Of a stretch of 64,000 nt of DNA, positions 17,194-26,700 are shown in pieces. The stretch spans positions 62,001-126,000 of the forward strand of contig CAWIED010000001.1 of the NCBI GenBank assembly GCA_963835085.1. The letters run 5' to 3'. Below the pieces are notes generated by a model that had not been told where the DNA came from, made no database searches, and was given only the letters and a program-made list of their open reading frames with translations. A program made the translations under genes and the position numbers. The stretch's first letter is position 1. Every line of letters starts with the position of its first letter. The DNA is from JBDIAG01 sp963835085 (lineage in GTDB: Bacteria; Actinomycetota; Actinomycetes; Actinomycetales; CAWJMD01).

Positions 17194-18309
17194 ATGGAAC
17201 TCAGCCGGGAGGTGGCCGAGCTCGTCGACGCGGACGATCTCTCGATCGTCCACCGCAAGAGCCTGGCGGTTCCGTCGGCCGTTCTGGTCGTCGTCCTGCT
17301 CATCCTGTCGATCGGATCGATCCTCGTCGTGTTCGCGATGCAGGAATCCCAGCGACAGGCCCAACGCACGACTGTCGTGATCACGAACTACCTCGATGTG
17401 CAGGGTGCCCTCGGTGTGCTGGCCGTGGCCGAGACGGAGGCCAACCTGGCGCCGGGGCCGGCCACTTCGGCCGCACTCGACCGGGCCGATGAGAATCTCG
17501 CCGGCACCATCGCCAAGGTGCAGGCCACGCTCGATCCGGTGGATACCCGGACGGCGCCCGAGCTGGCGACCTTGTACGACGAGTACACCCGCGTCGCGGT
17601 GGCACCGGATTCCGGCATCGCCGCCTCGGACTCCGTCATCAAGCAGATGATGACGGCCACCGAGCAGGCGATCGCGAGTCGGCGTGGCACCAACACCCGG
17701 GCGCGGCTGCATCAGCAGCACCTCACGACGATCCTGACGTGGTTGATCCCGTCGACGTCGCTGGCCGGAATGGTCTCCCTCTTCGCATGTTGGCGGGTGC
17801 TGCTGCGCAGCCATGACCAGTTGGCGGTGCGGGCGGCGTTGGGCGAGTACGGGGCGCTCCGCGATCCGCTGACGGGCCTGCACAACCGGCGTTCGTTCGA
17901 TGCGCAGATCGAGGCCGTCGAGAGTGCGCAGGAGCGAGTGGCAGTGGTGGTCATCGACCTCGACCATTTCAAGGAGGTCAATGACAACTACGGCCACGCG
18001 CGCGGCGACTACGTGCTCATCGAGGTTGCTCGCGCGCTACGGGGGCAGGTGCGGCCGCAGGACGTAGTGGCCCGGATCGGTGGGGACGAGTTCGTCGTCA
18101 TCCTGCACGATGCGGCCGACGCACGGATCGTGGCAGATCGGCTCCGGCTGGCGGTGTTGGACGTTGCGGTGCTCACCAACACTCGGGTGTCGGCCAGTGT
18201 GGGGGTGGCTGAGGTGGAAGGACGAACGGCGTCCTCAGCCCTTGCGCTGGCCGACAGAGCTGTCTATCGGGCCAAACGCGCGGGCCGGGACGCCGTTTTC
18301 GTGGCTTAG
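17194..18309 (+). CDS. Membrane diguanylate cyclase (GGDEF domain)
   Basis: A 371-residue protein. Two membrane segments (residues about 26-50 and 185-205) flank an extracytoplasmic region of roughly 135 residues without a recognisable sensor fold, followed by a GGDEF domain with DPLTGLHNRRSF, VVIDLDHFKEVND and the intact active-site loop RIGGDEFVVI. It should make cyclic di-GMP from two GTP. An inhibitory RxxD motif is not obvious. No EAL domain is present. The ATG 17194 was chosen over one twelve codons upstream in poor coding sequence. It is a single gene, convergent with mtlD. Confidence 0.88.
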   Translation: MELSREVAELVDADDLSIVHRKSLAVPSAVLVVVLLILSIGSILVVFAMQESQRQAQRTTVVITNYLDVQGALGVLAVAETEANLAPGPATSAALDRADENLAGTIAKVQATLDPVDTRTAPELATLYDEYTRVAVAPDSGIAASDSVIKQMMTATEQAIASRRGTNTRARLHQQHLTTILTWLIPSTSLAGMVSLFACWRVLLRSHDQLAVRAALGEYGALRDPLTGLHNRRSFDAQIEAVESAQERVAVVVIDLDHFKEVNDNYGHARGDYVLIEVARALRGQVRPQDVVARIGGDEFVVILHDAADARIVADRLRLAVLDVAVLTNTRVSASVGVAEVEGRTASSALALADRAVYRAKRAGRDAVFVA

Positions 18310-18321
18310 CCGCCTACGACG

Positions 18322-19461
18322 TTACGTGGTCTGCCGGTCGGTGACGACCTTGAGCAGTGCCGGGTAGAGCGGGTGATCCTCCTCGATGCCGGTGACTGTG
18401 CGCACCACTGCCTCAGCAGGCTCCTCGGCGAGGATGCGCTGCAGCTGCACCGCCTCCTCGTCTTCGACCGGGTCGAACCGCAGCCCGGCCGCCACGGCGT
18501 CGAGCAGCGCCTCGCTCGACATCTCCCGCTCCGCGAGCTGAGAGGCGGGCGACATGAACCGCTCGTTGCGGCTCAGCTTGCGCAACGGTGCTCGTCCCAC
18601 TCGAAGCGGGGTGTCGGGCAACGCGGGATTGGCGAACCGTTTGAGGATCTTGGCCACATAAGCGCTCTGCGTCTCGTCGTCAATGCCGTGCTTGACGACG
18701 ATGAGCGACTTGGTCTCCTCCAGCACCGCCGCCACGCGAGCCGCCACGCTTGGATCAGCCAGGGCGTCGGCGATGCTGGCTGCACCGATGGAGTAGCCAT
18801 ACCACGCGATGCTGGCGTGGCCGGTGTTGACGGTGAAGAGCTTGCGCTCGATGTAGGGCTCGAGGTTCTCGACCCAGGTGACACCGGCGATCTCCGGCTC
18901 ATGGCCGCCGAAGGGCGGCCGCTCGATGGCCCACTCGAAATAGTTCTCCACCGTGACGTCGAGACCTGCACCGGCAGCCTGGTTGGGCACGATGCGGTCG
19001 ACGGCGGTGTTGGCGAAGATGGCTCGCTCGTGCAGGTCGTCGCCGGAGTAGTTCTTCTCGACTTCGGCCTGCAGGATGTCCGTGGCGTTGATGGCGTTCT
19101 CGCACGCCATCACCGCCACCTTGGACTCCCCTGCCGGGCGGGCCGCGATGCCCGCGGCGATGGCGGGCGCCACGAACTTGAGGATGTGTGCGCCGACGGC
19201 GGTGGTGATCACGTCAGCTGTCGCGCACGCCTGAGTGACGGCCTCGGCCTCGGAGGCGGAGTTGAGAGCGGAGAACCCGCGGACCGTGGTGGTCCGCGGG
19301 TTCTCACCCACCTCGTGCACGTCGTAGGAATCGGCCGCCTTGAGGCTGTTGATCAGAGCCTCTGCCACGTCTGCGAACACCAGCTCATAGCCGGCGTTGC
19401 TCAGCAGCAGACCAACGAAGCCTCGTCCGATATTGCCGGCACCGAAGTGGACCGCTTTCAT
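18322..19461 (-). CDS. mtlD: Mannitol-1-phosphate 5-dehydrogenase
   Basis: A 379-residue NAD-dependent dehydrogenase that oxidises mannitol 1-phosphate, delivered by the PTS, to fructose 6-phosphate. The N-terminal MKAVHFGAGNIGRGFVG is the nucleotide-binding loop, and ENAINATDIL, ANTAVDRIVPNQ and NTGHASIAWYGY are characteristic of MtlD. Length is normal for the family. It starts one base after the mtlA stop, so the two form an operon transcribed leftward. No separate mtlR or EIIA gene is seen, as EIIA is fused to MtlA here. Confidence 0.95.
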   Translation of the reverse strand: MKAVHFGAGNIGRGFVGLLLSNAGYELVFADVAEALINSLKAADSYDVHEVGENPRTTTVRGFSALNSASEAEAVTQACATADVITTAVGAHILKFVAPAIAAGIAARPAGESKVAVMACENAINATDILQAEVEKNYSGDDLHERAIFANTAVDRIVPNQAAGAGLDVTVENYFEWAIERPPFGGHEPEIAGVTWVENLEPYIERKLFTVNTGHASIAWYGYSIGAASIADALADPSVAARVAAVLEETKSLIVVKHGIDDETQSAYVAKILKRFANPALPDTPLRVGRAPLRKLSRNERFMSPASQLAEREMSSEALLDAVAAGLRFDPVEDEEAVQLQRILAEEPAEAVVRTVTGIEEDHPLYPALLKVVTDRQTT

Positions 19462-19462
19462 A

Positions 19463-21595
19463 TCAGCTGTTCACCTTTCCAAGGGCCGCCTCGATGTCTT
19501 GCACCGACGTGGCATTTTCGAGACCAGCAACCTGGTTCTTGTCAAGGAAGACGTCGGCGATCTTACCGAGCAGGGCCATGTGATCGTTGCCTGCGCCGGC
19601 GATACCGATGACGAATTTGACTTCCTGACCGTTCCAGTCGATGCCATTGGGGTAACGCACGAAGCTGATCGCCGAGTGCTTGATCAGCGACTTCGCCTCG
19701 TTCGTCCCATGCGGGATCGCGAGCAGGTTGCCCATGTAGGTCGAGACCGAGGTCTCCCGTTGGTGCATGGCGTCGATGTAGGCCTCGGGTACAGCCCCGG
19801 AGGCGACGAGCAGCCTGCCCGCCTCCGAAATGGCGCCCGCCTTGTCGGTGGCCGTGCCGTTGACGACGATCGAGCGGGGGCTGAGCACTTCGGCGCCACC
19901 CGCCGGAGTATCGGTGCGTTCTGCGACGGCGGTGGCAGTCGCAGCCCCACCGACCTCCGCAGTGGCACCGGCGGGGGCAGTCGGGCCGCCGGCCTGGCCT
20001 CCGTTCGTCTTGTGCAGGAGTTCAACGATCTCGTCGTAGCGCGGGCTGTTCATGAAGTTGTCGACGGAGACATGAATCGCCGAGCCCGTCTTCTGCTTGG
20101 CCCGCTCGGTGAGGTCTTTGTGCGTGACCACGAGGTCGAAGGTGTCGGTCAGGTTCGAGATGGCCTTGTTGATCACCGTCACGTCTTTGTAGCCCGCGGC
20201 CTGCACCTTCTTGCGCAGCACCGAGGCGCCCATGGCAGACGAGCCCATGCCTGCGTCGCAGGCGAAGACGATGTCCTTGATGGGGCCGCTCGCGGCAGCG
20301 TCGGCCACGCCCGCGCCGCCACCCGCGCCGAGGAGTTGACCGGCCACCGACGACTTCTTGCCCTTCATCGCCTCCATGCTGGCCGTGGCGGCGGCCAGGT
20401 CGCCGTCACCGTCGTCCTTGGCGATGCGGAGCAGGAAGGAGGCGACGACGAACGACACGGTCGCAGCGCCTATGACGGAGAGGATGACGCCGACATACGA
20501 GTCGGAGGAGGTTTGCAACAGGATCGCGATGATCGAACCGGGGGCGGCCGGGGCGCGCAAGCCAGAACCGAACAACACGTTGATGAAGATGCCGGTCATG
20601 CCGCCGAGGATGGTGGCGGCGATGAGCACGGGCCGCATCAGCACGTAGGGGAAGTAGATCTCGTGGATGCCACCGAAGAAGTGGATGATCGCCGCACCGG
20701 GCGCCGAGGCCTTGGCCTCGCCGCGGCCGAAGAACATGTAGGCGAGCAGCAGGCCCAGACCGGGGCCGGGGTTGGCCTCGAGCAGGAACAGCACCGACTT
20801 GCCCGCGGTCTGCGCCTGGGCGGTACCCAGCGGGGTGAGGATGCCGTGGTTGACGGCGTTGTTGAGGAACAGCACCTTGGCCGGCTCGATCAGGATCGAG
20901 GTGAGGGGCAACAGGTTGTGGTGCACGAGGAATTCGACGGCGGTGGACGCGAGCTTGCTGAACGCCTCAACCAGCGGACCCATGACGAAGAAGCCGAAGA
21001 CGGCCAAAATCATGGCCCAGATACCGGCCGAGAAGTTGTTGATGAGCATCTCGAAGCCGGGACGGATCTTGTGCGACCAGAGTGCGTCGAGCTTCTTCAT
21101 CGACCAGCCACCGAGCGGGCCCATCGCCATGGCACCCATGAACATGGGGATGTCGGTGCCGGTGATGACACCCATGGCGGCGATGGCGCCGACCACGCCA
21201 CCGCGCACGTCGTAGACCATCTTGCCGCCGGTGTAGGCGATCAGGATCGGCAGCAGGTAGGTGATCATCGGGCCGACGATGCCGCCGTAGGCCGAGCACG
21301 ACTGCAGCCCGTTGGCCAGATCGACGGCCTTGCCGGCCGCGTTGGTCACAGTGGTGGCGCAACTTGCGGAGTTGACTCCCCAGCCGCCGAGCCGGGCCAC
21401 CCAGGTCAGCGACGCGTCAGTGACGCCGAAGTGCCGGGAGATGGCGGCGATCCAGCCCTGTTCGATGAAGAGGGCGGTGATCAGGCCCCACGCGATGAAG
21501 GCCGCGATGTTGGGCATGACCATGTTCGACAAGAAGGTGCCGAACTTTTGAACATGTACTCGGGCACCGGCCCGAGGTGCTGTCTCTGTGGACAT
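19463..21595 (-). CDS. mtlA: PTS mannitol transporter, EIICBA fusion
   Basis: A 710-residue mannitol-specific enzyme II. The N-terminal membrane domain (residues about 15-350) is EIIC, with FGTFLSNMVMPNIAAFIAWG and the GGIHEIYFPY loop. EIIB follows an Ala/Gly linker, its phosphocysteine in FACDAGMGSSAMG. After a second low-complexity linker, EIIA carries its active His in AIPHGTNEAKS. It phosphorylates mannitol during uptake using HPr-P. The ATG at 21593-21595 was chosen because family members begin shortly before the QKFGTFLSN segment. A CRP-like site lies about 118 bp upstream, suggesting catabolite control. Confidence 0.95.
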   Translation of the reverse strand: MSTETAPRAGARVHVQKFGTFLSNMVMPNIAAFIAWGLITALFIEQGWIAAISRHFGVTDASLTWVARLGGWGVNSASCATTVTNAAGKAVDLANGLQSCSAYGGIVGPMITYLLPILIAYTGGKMVYDVRGGVVGAIAAMGVITGTDIPMFMGAMAMGPLGGWSMKKLDALWSHKIRPGFEMLINNFSAGIWAMILAVFGFFVMGPLVEAFSKLASTAVEFLVHHNLLPLTSILIEPAKVLFLNNAVNHGILTPLGTAQAQTAGKSVLFLLEANPGPGLGLLLAYMFFGRGEAKASAPGAAIIHFFGGIHEIYFPYVLMRPVLIAATILGGMTGIFINVLFGSGLRAPAAPGSIIAILLQTSSDSYVGVILSVIGAATVSFVVASFLLRIAKDDGDGDLAAATASMEAMKGKKSSVAGQLLGAGGGAGVADAAASGPIKDIVFACDAGMGSSAMGASVLRKKVQAAGYKDVTVINKAISNLTDTFDLVVTHKDLTERAKQKTGSAIHVSVDNFMNSPRYDEIVELLHKTNGGQAGGPTAPAGATAEVGGAATATAVAERTDTPAGGAEVLSPRSIVVNGTATDKAGAISEAGRLLVASGAVPEAYIDAMHQRETSVSTYMGNLLAIPHGTNEAKSLIKHSAISFVRYPNGIDWNGQEVKFVIGIAGAGNDHMALLGKIADVFLDKNQVAGLENATSVQDIEAALGKVNS

Positions 21596-21712
21596 GTGAC
21601 TCCTTGTGTCCGTGCCCGAGTCAACCGATTTATACGTCCCGAGTATCCGATCCACCGATCGACGTGCTGTTGTGGTCCGAAGCTGTGGCGAATGCAGTTT
21701 AGGTGTCCTCGC

Positions 21713-21728
21713 CGTGACCTGGATCACA
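21713..21728. promoter_or_regulatory. CRP/GlxR-like binding site upstream of mtlA
   Basis: CGTGACCTGGATCACA matches TGTGA-N6-TCACA in nine of ten positions. It lies 118 bp before the mtlA start. A similar site precedes the exopolysaccharide cluster. Confidence 0.7.
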
Positions 21729-21854
21729 GCGGGGAGATCGATACCGAAGCGGTATGCAGGCAAAGTGCCAGCGCCTTGACGAGTGTCAAGACCCTCTATC
21801 CGGGCTTGAGACTAGCAGGTTACGCGCGTCGACAGGGGAAGCGAACGGGACGGA

Positions 21855-23246
21855 TCAGCTGGTCGTCGAGGCCAGGATCGCCCGGACCGAACTGCTCACG
21901 TCCTGGGGAGTTGTGGTGGCGTTGGAGACGGCCAGCCGGAGATAACGTCGGCCACGCCAGGTGGTCGCTCCCAGCCAGCAGGTGCCGTCGGCTTGCACGC
22001 GATGCATCGCCGCGTCCGTCCGGGCATCGTCGCCGAAGCGCACGAGCACCTGATTGAGCATCACGTCGTTGCCGATGCTCGCGCCGCCGGCGCCGAGTTC
22101 GTCGGCGAACTGGCGGGCTAGATCGCAGCAGCGTTCGACAAGCTCGCCGACGCCTCGTCGTCCCAGTTCACGCAGGCCGGCCCACGTGGCGAAGCCGCGC
22201 GCCCGGCGCGACGACTCCAGGGTCAGGTCGCTGCCCTGGGCGGTGCCCTGGCGCGAGCCGGTCAGATAGGAGGCCGTGTACGAGACCGCGCGAGCCTGAA
22301 TCTCAGGGTGCGCGCAGATTGCGAAACCGCTGTCGTAGGGCAGGTTGAGCCATTTATGGCCGTCGCAGGCCCACGAGTCAGCGAGTTCGACGCCCTGCAC
22401 GAGATGGCGCAACCGCGGGCTCGCCGCTGCCCACAGGCCGAAGGCGCCGTCGACGTGCACCCAGGCGCCGTGCTGGCGAGCGACTGCCGTGGCGGCGGCG
22501 AGGTCGTCGATGGCGCCGGTGTTCACGTTGCCGGCCTGCAGGCAGACGATCGTCGGGCCTGCCGGGCCACTGCTCAGCACCCGGGCGAGGTCGGCCACGT
22601 CCAGGGCACCGTTGGCGTCGGTGCCCACCGGCTCGAGGCAGCGTTCTCCCAGCCCGAGCAGCCTGAGCGCCCGGTCGATGGTCGCGTGCCGTTCGGAACT
22701 GGCGACCACCCGGATTCTCGGGGCCCCGAACACTCCGTCTCGGTCGACGTCCCAGCCGGCCAGGTCGAGCACATGGTGTCTGGCCGCGGCCAGTCCCACC
22801 GTGTTCGCGGCCTGGCCTCCGGTGACGAAACCGACGGCTGCCGTGGGAGGCAGGCCGAGCAGGTCGAGAATCCAGCCGCCGGCCACCTCCTCGGCGGCAA
22901 TGGCCGCGGGAGAAAGGGTGTCGTTGAAGGCGCACTGGTCCCAGCCGGCCGCGAGCAGGTCGGCTGCCGTGGCTGCCGCGAGGGCGCCACCGGTGACGAA
23001 CCCGAAGAACCTGGGTCCGGCGCTGCTCATCAGGCCGGGCTCGGCGGCAGCCACGAGCTCGGCGATGACGTCGCCCGCCGGGGTGGGGCCCTCGTCGAGC
23101 GGGCGTCCCAACGCCTTGGTGAGACTGGCTCTGTCGGCGGCCGGCGCCACAGGCCGGCCGGTCAGCGAGGTCCGATAGTCGGCGGCCGTCCTAGCGGCGG
23201 CGGCAAACAGTTCGGTGAAGTCTGGCGGTGGTGAAGCCTCGGTCAC
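21855..23246 (-). CDS. PLP-dependent group II decarboxylase
   Basis: A 463-residue pyridoxal-phosphate enzyme of the group II amino-acid decarboxylase family. VHVDGAFGLW carries the Asp that pairs with the PLP ring nitrogen, and SWACDGHKWLNLPYDSG has the Schiff-base Lys. Early sequence GPRFFGFVTGGALAAA and GFVTGGQAANTVGLAAAR are also typical. Relatives act on aromatic amino acids, glutamate or 2,4-diaminobutyrate; substrate cannot be chosen here. It is encoded leftward, sharing a 47-bp region with the divergent hypothetical gene at 23294. It is downstream of neither mtl gene, so it is probably a single transcription unit. Confidence 0.85.
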   Translation of the reverse strand: MTEASPPPDFTELFAAAARTAADYRTSLTGRPVAPAADRASLTKALGRPLDEGPTPAGDVIAELVAAAEPGLMSSAGPRFFGFVTGGALAAATAADLLAAGWDQCAFNDTLSPAAIAAEEVAGGWILDLLGLPPTAAVGFVTGGQAANTVGLAAARHHVLDLAGWDVDRDGVFGAPRIRVVASSERHATIDRALRLLGLGERCLEPVGTDANGALDVADLARVLSSGPAGPTIVCLQAGNVNTGAIDDLAAATAVARQHGAWVHVDGAFGLWAAASPRLRHLVQGVELADSWACDGHKWLNLPYDSGFAICAHPEIQARAVSYTASYLTGSRQGTAQGSDLTLESSRRARGFATWAGLRELGRRGVGELVERCCDLARQFADELGAGGASIGNDVMLNQVLVRFGDDARTDAAMHRVQADGTCWLGATTWRGRRYLRLAVSNATTTPQDVSSSVRAILASTTS

Positions 23247-23293
23247 CCGGCGATGCTAGCGACGCACGTCCCGCTGCCCGTAGCGTGGGTCTG

Positions 23294-24757
23294 GTGAGCA
23301 ATGGGGGCACGCACGAGCTGCTGCTGCGGCACGCCCGACTCTGGGCGGAGAAGAAGAAGCGCAGGGTAGACGGTGACCTGCTCCGGACGATTCTCGACAT
23401 CCGCTTCGAGTTGGAGGATCGGGCCGCAACCTCCTGGCCGGCGGGATCCGCCGAAGACCTCCTGCTGCGGCTATGGCCGTCGAGAGTGGTTGGCGAACTG
23501 CCCGATCCAGACGTGCTGCACGACTCGCTCGACACCTATTGGCGCTTCCTGCGTGCCACCGGACGGCTGGCCTCTGGCTCGGCGGAGCCGGCGACATTGC
23601 TGAAGGAGGCACGACGCGCCATCCCCAGGATGGCCGAAGCTGCTGCCAACCCCGCGAACTGGTCACAAGGCCGCGTCTTGGAAGACTTCGGTCGCAGCAT
23701 CGGTGTCGAACTCGGGGCCTCCGCCACGCTGGAAGAACTGCAGGTCAAGCTCGACTTGATCGCCGGCGAATGGAACGCGCTGCCCCGGCACGAGCGCGAT
23801 CGGCGTTCGCCGAGGTTCGACGTCGGTCTGGACGACAGAGATGCCAGCGACAGGAATTCCGGCGAACTGGATTTCGACGACCCGGATTTCCACGACCTCG
23901 GTGAGCACGGTATCGACTGGTACAGCGATGGCTGGCCCGAGGAGGACGAGTGGATCGGGCTCGATGAGTTCGGCGCGGGGGGCTACGAGACCGACCTCCC
24001 CGCAGACCGGGCAGCGGTGATCGAGGACGCCAGAGCTTCGCGTTATCTGCGGCAGTGCCAACGCCTGGTCGACTGGGTGGGCACCGGTCGGGAAGTGACG
24101 GCGATCGGGGTGCTGCGTCCCCCGGTGGCGCGCGAGGCGTACACCCACCTCGATCTCTTCGCCTGGGACCGAGCGCGCGAATCCGACATCGCAGACCTCG
24201 ACGGTGAGGCGCTCGCCCTGCTGGCCCGCACGTACCGCGATTCGTGGCGCAGCGCCTCCGAGTGCCTCGCTCTACAGCGGCTCTGGGTCCCGGCGGTGGC
24301 GGCGGGGTGCATCGAGGTGGGCGCCACCAAGGCCGTGCGCGGCCGGCCGCTGTCGCAGGACGAAGCCGACTTCCTCAAAGCGATCATGATCATGCTCGTG
24401 CGATTGGCGGCGGCGCTGGACCAGGCTGCCGTGGTCTCGTTGATGACCACCCTGCACGCGCTGATCGGGCAGGAGTGGCTGCCGCAAACTGCCCTCCGCG
24501 CGCGCTGGCTCGGGCTGAAGCTGCCGAAGGCGCAGCCAGCTCCAGACAACACAGATTCAGACAACCCAAATCCAAACAACACCGTGTGGACGATGGTCTA
24601 CGGTCGCCAGTTCGACTCCGCCATCGAGATGTTCGACGACACCAACTGCTGGCAGCGTCGCGGTGACGAACTGAGGATCACCCACCTGGGCCGCGACCTG
24701 AGCTTCATACTGGCCCAGGCTCTGGCCGCCGGGGTGTTCGACGAGAAGGCGCTGTGA
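23294..24757 (+). CDS. Hypothetical protein, 487 residues
   Basis: I do not recognise this protein. It has no signal peptide or membrane segment. Residues about 1-180 are helical with ELLLRHARLWAEKKKRRVD at the start; residues about 185-250 are strongly acidic and aromatic (for example DFDDPDFHDLGEHGIDWYSD), probably a disordered linker; the remainder is helical again, with a conserved-looking end THLGRDLSFILAQAL. The GTG at 23294 was chosen because the open frame upstream overlaps the divergent decarboxylase. Its stop overlaps the GTG of the next gene, starting a four-gene run of overlapping or adjacent genes, so it is a real gene. Function unknown. Confidence 0.65.
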   Translation: MSNGGTHELLLRHARLWAEKKKRRVDGDLLRTILDIRFELEDRAATSWPAGSAEDLLLRLWPSRVVGELPDPDVLHDSLDTYWRFLRATGRLASGSAEPATLLKEARRAIPRMAEAAANPANWSQGRVLEDFGRSIGVELGASATLEELQVKLDLIAGEWNALPRHERDRRSPRFDVGLDDRDASDRNSGELDFDDPDFHDLGEHGIDWYSDGWPEEDEWIGLDEFGAGGYETDLPADRAAVIEDARASRYLRQCQRLVDWVGTGREVTAIGVLRPPVAREAYTHLDLFAWDRARESDIADLDGEALALLARTYRDSWRSASECLALQRLWVPAVAAGCIEVGATKAVRGRPLSQDEADFLKAIMIMLVRLAAALDQAAVVSLMTTLHALIGQEWLPQTALRARWLGLKLPKAQPAPDNTDSDNPNPNNTVWTMVYGRQFDSAIEMFDDTNCWQRRGDELRITHLGRDLSFILAQALAAGVFDEKAL

Positions 24758-25431
24758 GCTTGTCCTCGCCAGGCGGCCGAGGCCGCAAGGCGGGCAGTAC
24801 CGAACGGCCTGCGGTGCTGTTCGTCGATGCCGCGGAGTGGTCGGCTTGGCTGGCCGAGAACCACGACACCGCAACGGAGTTGTGGATGCTCCTGCACAAG
24901 AAGCACGTACAGCACCAGGGCATGGTGTGGCACGACGCGGTGGTGGAGGCCCTGCGCTGGGGATGGATCGATTCGCAGGTGCAACGGGTGGACGACGACA
25001 CGGTGCGCCAGCGCTGGACGCCGCGACGACCGGGCAGCCGGTGGAGCGGGGTCAATCTCGACACCGTGCAGCAGCTGATCGCCCAGGGCCGGATGATGCC
25101 TTCGGGCCTGGCCGTGTACGAGCAGCGCAGGGCAGAGCGCGAACGTGGCTACTCCCACGACCAGCCTCACCAGACGTTGCCGCCGGAGTATCTGGCGTTG
25201 CTCGACGACTGTGCCGCAGCCCAGGCGTTCTGGAGCAAGGCGAGCGCGGGGTACCGGCGGGTGGCGACTCATTGGGTGGTGTCGGCGGCCAAGGATGAGA
25301 CCCGGCTGCGCCGGATGCAGACTCTGGTGGACGACTGCGCACAGGGTCAGCTGATCAAGCCGGAACGCTATGGAACAGTGCCGGCGTGGGTTGTGAAGGC
25401 CCGGATCGAGCTGGGATTCGAATCGTCGTGA
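24754..25431 (+). CDS. YdeI/OmpD-associated family protein
   Basis: A 225-residue soluble protein of the YdeI/OmpD-associated family. Landmarks are WSAWLAENHDTATELWMLLHKK, then MVWHDAVVEALRWGWIDSQ with the invariant Trp-Gly-Trp-Ile-Asp, RQRWTPRRPGSRWSGVN, and in the C-terminal domain FWSKASAGYRRVATHWVVSA. Proteins of this family are linked with polymyxin or bacteriocin tolerance in some Gram-negative bacteria, but the molecular activity is unclear and that role cannot be assumed here. GTG start at 24754 overlaps the preceding stop, and its own stop overlaps the next GTG, so translation should be coupled along the cluster. Confidence 0.85.
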   Translation: MSLSSPGGRGRKAGSTERPAVLFVDAAEWSAWLAENHDTATELWMLLHKKHVQHQGMVWHDAVVEALRWGWIDSQVQRVDDDTVRQRWTPRRPGSRWSGVNLDTVQQLIAQGRMMPSGLAVYEQRRAERERGYSHDQPHQTLPPEYLALLDDCAAAQAFWSKASAGYRRVATHWVVSAAKDETRLRRMQTLVDDCAQGQLIKPERYGTVPAWVVKARIELGFESS

Positions 25432-25934
25432 GCAGGTTGCTCATCGTCCACCATTCGCCGACGGCGGCAGTCCGCGCGCTCACCGAGGCGGTGGCAGCGG
25501 GTGCGCACGATGACGCTATCGAGGGTGTGGACGTGCTGCTGCGGCCCGCGCTGGAGACCACGGCGGACGACGTGCTGGCCGCCGACGCGCTCGTGCTCGG
25601 CACCCCGGCGAACTTCGGGTACATGAGCGGTGCCTTGAAGCACTTCTTCGACAGCACCTTCCTGCGCATCGGCGGCGCGCTGGCCGCAGACGGGTCGGGG
25701 GCCCCGCCCGGGGGTTCGGGCTCGGGAAGTGCTGCGGGCCGGACGCCGTTCGCGCTCTACGTGCATGGTCGGTACGACACGACCGGCGCTGTTCGCTCGG
25801 TGCTGTCGATCACCGGCGCGCTGCCCTGGCGTCAGGCGTTCGACGTACTGGAGGTCGTCGGCGAGGTGGGCGAGCAGGAGCGGGAGCGCGCGTATGAGCT
25901 GGGCGCGACGCTGGCTGCCCTCGTCAGCCGTTGA
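25428..25934 (+). CDS. Flavodoxin-fold FMN-binding reductase-like protein
   Basis: A 168-residue protein with a flavodoxin fold: strand 1 and phosphate loop LLIVHHSPTAAVRALTEAV, then ADALVLGTPANFGYMSGALKHFFDST, where GTPxNFGYMSG is the usual ring-contacting loop of NAD(P)H-dependent FMN reductase relatives. A Gly/Ser-rich insertion (GSGAPPGGSGSGS) separates it from the C-terminal strands starting LYVHGRYDTTG. Electron-transfer or quinone-reductase activity is likely but unspecified. GTG at 25428 overlaps the preceding stop. The next gene encodes a membrane protein and starts just downstream. Confidence 0.8.
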   Translation: MSRLLIVHHSPTAAVRALTEAVAAGAHDDAIEGVDVLLRPALETTADDVLAADALVLGTPANFGYMSGALKHFFDSTFLRIGGALAADGSGAPPGGSGSGSAAGRTPFALYVHGRYDTTGAVRSVLSITGALPWRQAFDVLEVVGEVGEQERERAYELGATLAALVSR

Positions 25935-25954
25935 CAGCCCGGTACCTTGCGGAC

Positions 25955-26338
25955 ATGTCGGTGATTGCCTGGGTGCTGGTAGCTGCGGCCGGACTGCTAC
26001 ACGTCTATATCTTCATGCTTGAGACGCTGTGGATCGGACGGGCATCCACCCGTGCGCTGTTCGGTATCCGTAGCCAGGATCTCGAGATCGTGCGGCCGTG
26101 GGCGTTCAATCAGGGCTTCTACAACCTCTTTCTCGGGGTTGGCGCGTTGGGTGGAGTTGTCTTGAAGGTGTTCGGTCCAACGACCGCAGCCGTCACTCTC
26201 GGAGGCTTCTGCTGCGCGAGCATGTTCGCCGCCGCCTTGGTGTTGGGGAGCAGTGACCGCAGCAAGCTCGCAGCCGCCATCAAGCAGGGGAGTGTGCCGG
26301 GCCTGGCTCTGCTTGCCCTGCTCGTCCTGGGAGTCTGA
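25955..26338 (+). CDS. DUF1304 membrane protein
   Basis: A 127-residue protein with four membrane helices. VLVAAAGLLHVYIFMLETLWIG at the N-terminus and NQGFYNLFLGVGALGG in the middle are the signature of DUF1304, a small inner-membrane family without known function. The ATG 25955 was chosen; a TTG at 25931 would overlap the preceding stop and add eight residues. It ends the overlapping cluster that begins with the hypothetical gene at 23294. Confidence 0.85.
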   Translation: MSVIAWVLVAAAGLLHVYIFMLETLWIGRASTRALFGIRSQDLEIVRPWAFNQGFYNLFLGVGALGGVVLKVFGPTTAAVTLGGFCCASMFAAALVLGSSDRSKLAAAIKQGSVPGLALLALLVLGV

Positions 26339-26442
26339 GGCCCACGGTCTCTGTGCGGGCTGTTCAGGAAGGTTCTCCCTGGACGATCTGCCTGCCGCGA
26401 GGGACTCGCCCTGCTGCGTCGTCAACCTGCCGAGTGTGGTGA

Positions 26443-26700
26443 CTATTGCGGCGGGTCTTCTGGGGAGGTGCTTGTCTTACCGTCGAGCCAATTGATGAAG
26501 GCTGGGTCGGCACTGGTGAGGCGTTGCTGCTCCTCGCCGCCGTCGCAGCGGCAGAGCGACATCGTGACCTGATCGCCCATGCGGGCTACGACGCGCCAGG
26601 TGCCGCCGAAGAGTTCCCACCGGGTGATCACGTCGAGCGGGCTGGAGAATTCGTCGAATGCCTCGGCGGCAGAGGGTTGGGGGTCGGGGCGGCGGGTCAT
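26443..26700 (-). CDS. Small conserved protein linked to the HTH regulator
   Basis: An 85-residue soluble protein. The core FGGTWRVVARMGDQVTMSLCRCDGGEEQQRLTS-like region, split here as WRVVARMGDQVTMSLCRCD and GGEEQQRLTSADPAFINWL, is something I recognise as a recurrent small actinobacterial protein without known function; the Cys-x-Cys could bind metal. Its ATG overlaps the stop of the regulator gene (ATGA at 26697-26700), so the two are co-translated. That coupling suggests it helps or is controlled with the regulator, but this is inference. Confidence 0.65.
   Translation of the reverse strand: MTRRPDPQPSAAEAFDEFSSPLDVITRWELFGGTWRVVARMGDQVTMSLCRCDGGEEQQRLTSADPAFINWLDGKTSTSPEDPPQ

Noticed and set aside
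19397..22057. Very long rightward open frame of 886 codons
   Set aside because: It is the antisense shadow of mtlA/mtlD; its product is His/Gly/Asp-rich without domains, while the opposite strand encodes clear PTS motifs.
23663..24148. Leftward frame opposite the 487-residue hypothetical gene
   Set aside because: The rightward frame is in an overlapping gene chain, is longer and has better codon use; the leftward one shows no motif.
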